7,036 nt of DNA. Source: a bacterium (GTDB taxonomy: Bacteria; Patescibacteriota; Minisyncoccia; Minisyncoccales; DG-74-3). Shown in pieces: positions 5,605 through 7,036 of this stretch. Below the pieces are notes generated by a model that had not been told where the DNA came from, did no database searches, and worked only from the letters and a program-made list of their open reading frames with translations. The DNA is taken from positions 1 through 7,036 of the forward strand of contig JAGHBK010000088.1 in the NCBI GenBank assembly GCA_021161025.1, written 5' to 3'. Numbering within the stretch: position 1 is the stretch's first letter; every line of letters starts with the position of its first letter. Made by a program: the position numbers and the translations under genes.

Positions 5605-6824
5605 TATAGGCTTCCTAACATTGAATACATTGGTTGAATCATTGAAATAGCAAAAAATCCAACCATAGCTCCAATAATTATCATTAAAACAGGCTCAATG
5701 ACCGAGGCTAAATTTTGGGTAGCTGAACTTACTTCTCTCTCAAAAAAATCAGCTAACTTTGATAGTACTTTTGAGCTCTCCCCTGTTTCTTCCCCCACCT
5801 CAATCATTTCAATTACTAAGGGAGGGAAAAGCATTTCATAACCTCGCAAACTATCAGACAATTTCTCTCCCTTTCTTACTTCTTTGGCTGCGTTCTCTAA
5901 GGCTTTTTGGAAAAAAGTATTTCCTAATGTCTTTGAGGTAATTTCCAAAGATCTTACAATAGGCACCCCAGCTGACATAAGAGAACTCAAAGTACGACAG
6001 GTAAGAGCAGAATTGCTTTTTTTAATAATTGGCGAAACAATAGGAACTTTTAATAAAACCTTATCGAAAATTGTCTTTCCTTTCTTAGTTTTAATAAATT
6101 GAAAAAAGAAAAAGAAACAAAATATTATTCCCAAAAAGAAAAGGTACCATTTTTCAGCTAAAAGAGTTCCTAAAGATATCACAAACTGAGTAGTAGGGGG
6201 AAGTTCAATTTGCAATTCTTCAAAGGTTTTGGCTATCTGGGGCACAACTAAAATCAACATTAAAATTCCAATACCAATCATTGCCGAAACAATTATTGCT
6301 GGATAAATCATTGCTCCCTTGATTTTTGAGCGTAAATCATGCTCTCTTTCTATCTGTAAAGAGAGGTCTTTTAAAACATCCTCTAAGGTTCCAGACTCTT
6401 CTCCTACTTTTATCATACTTTGAAAAAGCTCAGGAAAAATATCAGGATATTCAGAAATGGCAGCAGAGAATGTTTTACCTTTTCTAATTTCCTCTTTAAC
6501 ACCTAAAAGAGCATCTTTAAAGTAAGGATTTTTAGTTTGGTTTGCCAAAACTTCTAAGCAACGAGGAAGAGAAAGACCTGAGCTTACCATAACCTGCAAG
6601 TTTCTAGTAAACATCATTTTTTCTGTTAAAGAAACACTTTTAAAAAGAGGTATTACCAATTTAAATTTTCTTTTTTTGATAAATTCTGCCTCCGGAACAG
6701 CTGAAATTAAAATATATCCCTCACTACGAAGGATTCTAGCTAGCTCATGCTCATCTTTTGCCCCCCGAGTCCCTGAGTATGGTTCTCCTTTTTGAGATCT
6801 GGCAGTAAAAAAATATTTAGGCAT
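5604..6824 (-). CDS. pilC: PilC, T4P inner-membrane platform protein (GspF family)
   Basis: 406 aa, full family length. PilC is the polytopic platform protein on which the PilB and PilT ATPases act to add or withdraw pilin subunits. The start MPKYFFTARSQKGEPYSG is the usual N-terminal beta segment. Two T2SSF repeats follow, at about 66-190 and 270-392. Each has a hydrophobic block and the repeated signature, IKVGEESGTLEDVL at 138-151 and IEVGEETGESSKVL at 341-354. Membrane segments are visible at about 172-196 (ending VVPQIAKTF), 226-243 (a Phe-rich run) and 376-396, ending in the typical MIQPMYSMLGSL. AAGGA sits three bases before the ATG. The gene is the first complete one of the run: 64 nt separate it from the HAD gene upstream, and it overlaps the next prepilin by one base. 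pilB and pilT are not in the window. Confidence 0.96.
   Translation of the reverse strand: MPKYFFTARSQKGEPYSGTRGAKDEHELARILRSEGYILISAVPEAEFIKKRKFKLVIPLFKSVSLTEKMMFTRNLQVMVSSGLSLPRCLEVLANQTKNPYFKDALLGVKEEIRKGKTFSAAISEYPDIFPELFQSMIKVGEESGTLEDVLKDLSLQIEREHDLRSKIKGAMIYPAIIVSAMIGIGILMLILVVPQIAKTFEELQIELPPTTQFVISLGTLLAEKWYLFFLGIIFCFFFFFQFIKTKKGKTIFDKVLLKVPIVSPIIKKSNSALTCRTLSSLMSAGVPIVRSLEITSKTLGNTFFQKALENAAKEVRKGEKLSDSLRGYEMLFPPLVIEMIEVGEETGESSKVLSKLADFFEREVSSATQNLASVIEPVLMIIIGAMVGFFAISMIQPMYSMLGSL
5611..5616 (-). promoter_or_regulatory. Ribosome binding site of the 604-aa prepilin
   Basis: AGGAAG lies six bases before the ATG at 5604, inside the last codons of pilC. Its spacing is good, and it supports this start and translation coupled to pilC through the TAATG overlap. 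Confidence 0.6.
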
Positions 6825-6827
6825 CTT

Positions 6828-6832
6828 TCCTT
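6828..6832 (-). promoter_or_regulatory. Ribosome binding site of pilC
   Basis: AAGGA on the minus strand, three bases before the pilC ATG. The upstream ATG at 6847-6845 is out of frame with pilC, so it is not an alternative start. Confidence 0.55.
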
Positions 6833-6888
6833 ATTTATTTTTACCATCTTTAGGCTAATTTTTATTAAACCTCATTAAAAACAATAGA

Positions 6889-7036
6889 CTAAAAACTCAA
6901 AATTTGTTTAAGTTCGATTAAAGAACGGATTTTTTTAACTGGAGGGTTTTCAACCCTATTCTCTCTATCAATTAATACAGCTGTCATTCCCAGTTTTTTG
7001 GCTGGGATTAAATCTCTCTCTAATTCGTCGCCTACC
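6889..7036 (-). CDS. HAD-superfamily hydrolase, C-terminal end (partial)
   Basis: Only the last 48 residues are present; the gene enters from the right edge. The translation starts VGDELERDLIPAKKLGMTAV and continues LIDREN. This is HAD motif IV, GDxxxxD, whose acidic residues bind Mg2+, followed by the A-KK-LGM-A-L helix-strand typical of phosphoglycolate-phosphatase-like HAD hydrolases. Substrate cannot be told from this fragment. It ends with TAG 64 nt before pilC and may be co-transcribed, as no clear terminator intervenes, but a functional link to the pilus is not implied. Confidence 0.8.
   Translation of the reverse strand, partial: VGDELERDLIPAKKLGMTAVLIDRENRVENPPVKKIRSLIELKQILSF

Noticed and set aside
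5759..6102. Two overlapping plus-strand open frames
   Set aside because: Both are antisense to the conserved second T2SSF repeat of pilC.
6096..6122. Run of Phe codons in pilC (A/T-rich homopolymer-like stretch)
   Set aside because: It lies in a predicted membrane segment where PilC proteins are hydrophobic; the reading frame is intact through it, so there is no sign of error or slippage.
6825..6888. Possible promoter or terminator between the HAD gene and pilC
   Set aside because: A TTGTTT at 6884-6879 has no convincing -10 box at 16-18 nt, and the only inverted sequence is an imperfect A/T-only pairing. Any AT-rich gap would show this much.
1..7036. CRISPR array, tRNA, rRNA, insertion sequence or toxin-antitoxin pair
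   Set aside because: No spaced repeats, no tRNA-like fold, and no transposase or inverted-repeat ends were seen; coding sequence fills nearly the whole window.

Overview
This AT-rich window holds seven genes, all read from the minus strand. They form most of a type IV pilus (T4P) assembly and minor-pilin operon. Gene content, the order of the minor pilins and several protein signatures (for example the AEAGIDYYRWHL stretch of the PilX-like protein) point to a Candidate Phyla Radiation (Patescibacteria) bacterium, most likely Parcubacteria. That placement is inferred from recalled family resemblance, not from a search. UGA is a genuine stop here: it ends pilM at the family's usual length and overlaps the pilN start as ATGA. 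This argues against lineages that recode UGA, such as Gracilibacteria.

Layout in transcription order, from high to low coordinates. (1) 7036-6889: 3' end of a HAD-superfamily hydrolase gene, cut by the window edge. (2) A 64-nt gap with no clear terminator or promoter. (3) 6824-5604: pilC, the inner-membrane platform protein. (4) 5604-3790: a large prepilin-like protein of 604 aa, with a pilin helix followed by several beta-sandwich modules, joined to pilC by a TAATG overlap. (5) 3787-2723: a PilW/GspJ-like prepilin of 354 aa with what looks like an inserted Cys-containing beta domain. (6) 2721-1237: a PilX/GspK-position membrane protein of 494 aa, Cys-rich and lacking the canonical prepilin motif. 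(7) 1199-75: pilM. (8) 78-1: the first 26 codons of pilN, overlapping pilM by 4 nt. Junctions are -1, +2, +1, +37 and -4 nt, so this is almost certainly one transcript. No plus-strand gene is credible, and no gene-free stretch exceeds about 65 nt.

How the genes work together. PilM and PilN, with PilO expected just beyond the left edge, form the cytoplasmic and inner-membrane alignment complex. PilC is the rotor-like platform on which PilB and PilT (not in the window) act. The three middle genes occupy the place and order of PilV-PilW-PilX / GspI-GspJ-GspK, the minor pilins that prime and cap the pilus. Here all three carry large extracellular domains.

Most notable observations: a 7-nt tandem repeat (AAATCTC/AAATGTC) lies exactly between the ATG and the prepilin cleavage site of the 604-aa gene, and the same heptamer sits in tandem in the spacer before pilM. 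The first pilin has Asp instead of Glu at mature position 5. Cysteines are concentrated in the three exported proteins, in even numbers (6, 6 and 14), suggesting a disulfide-stabilised tip complex.
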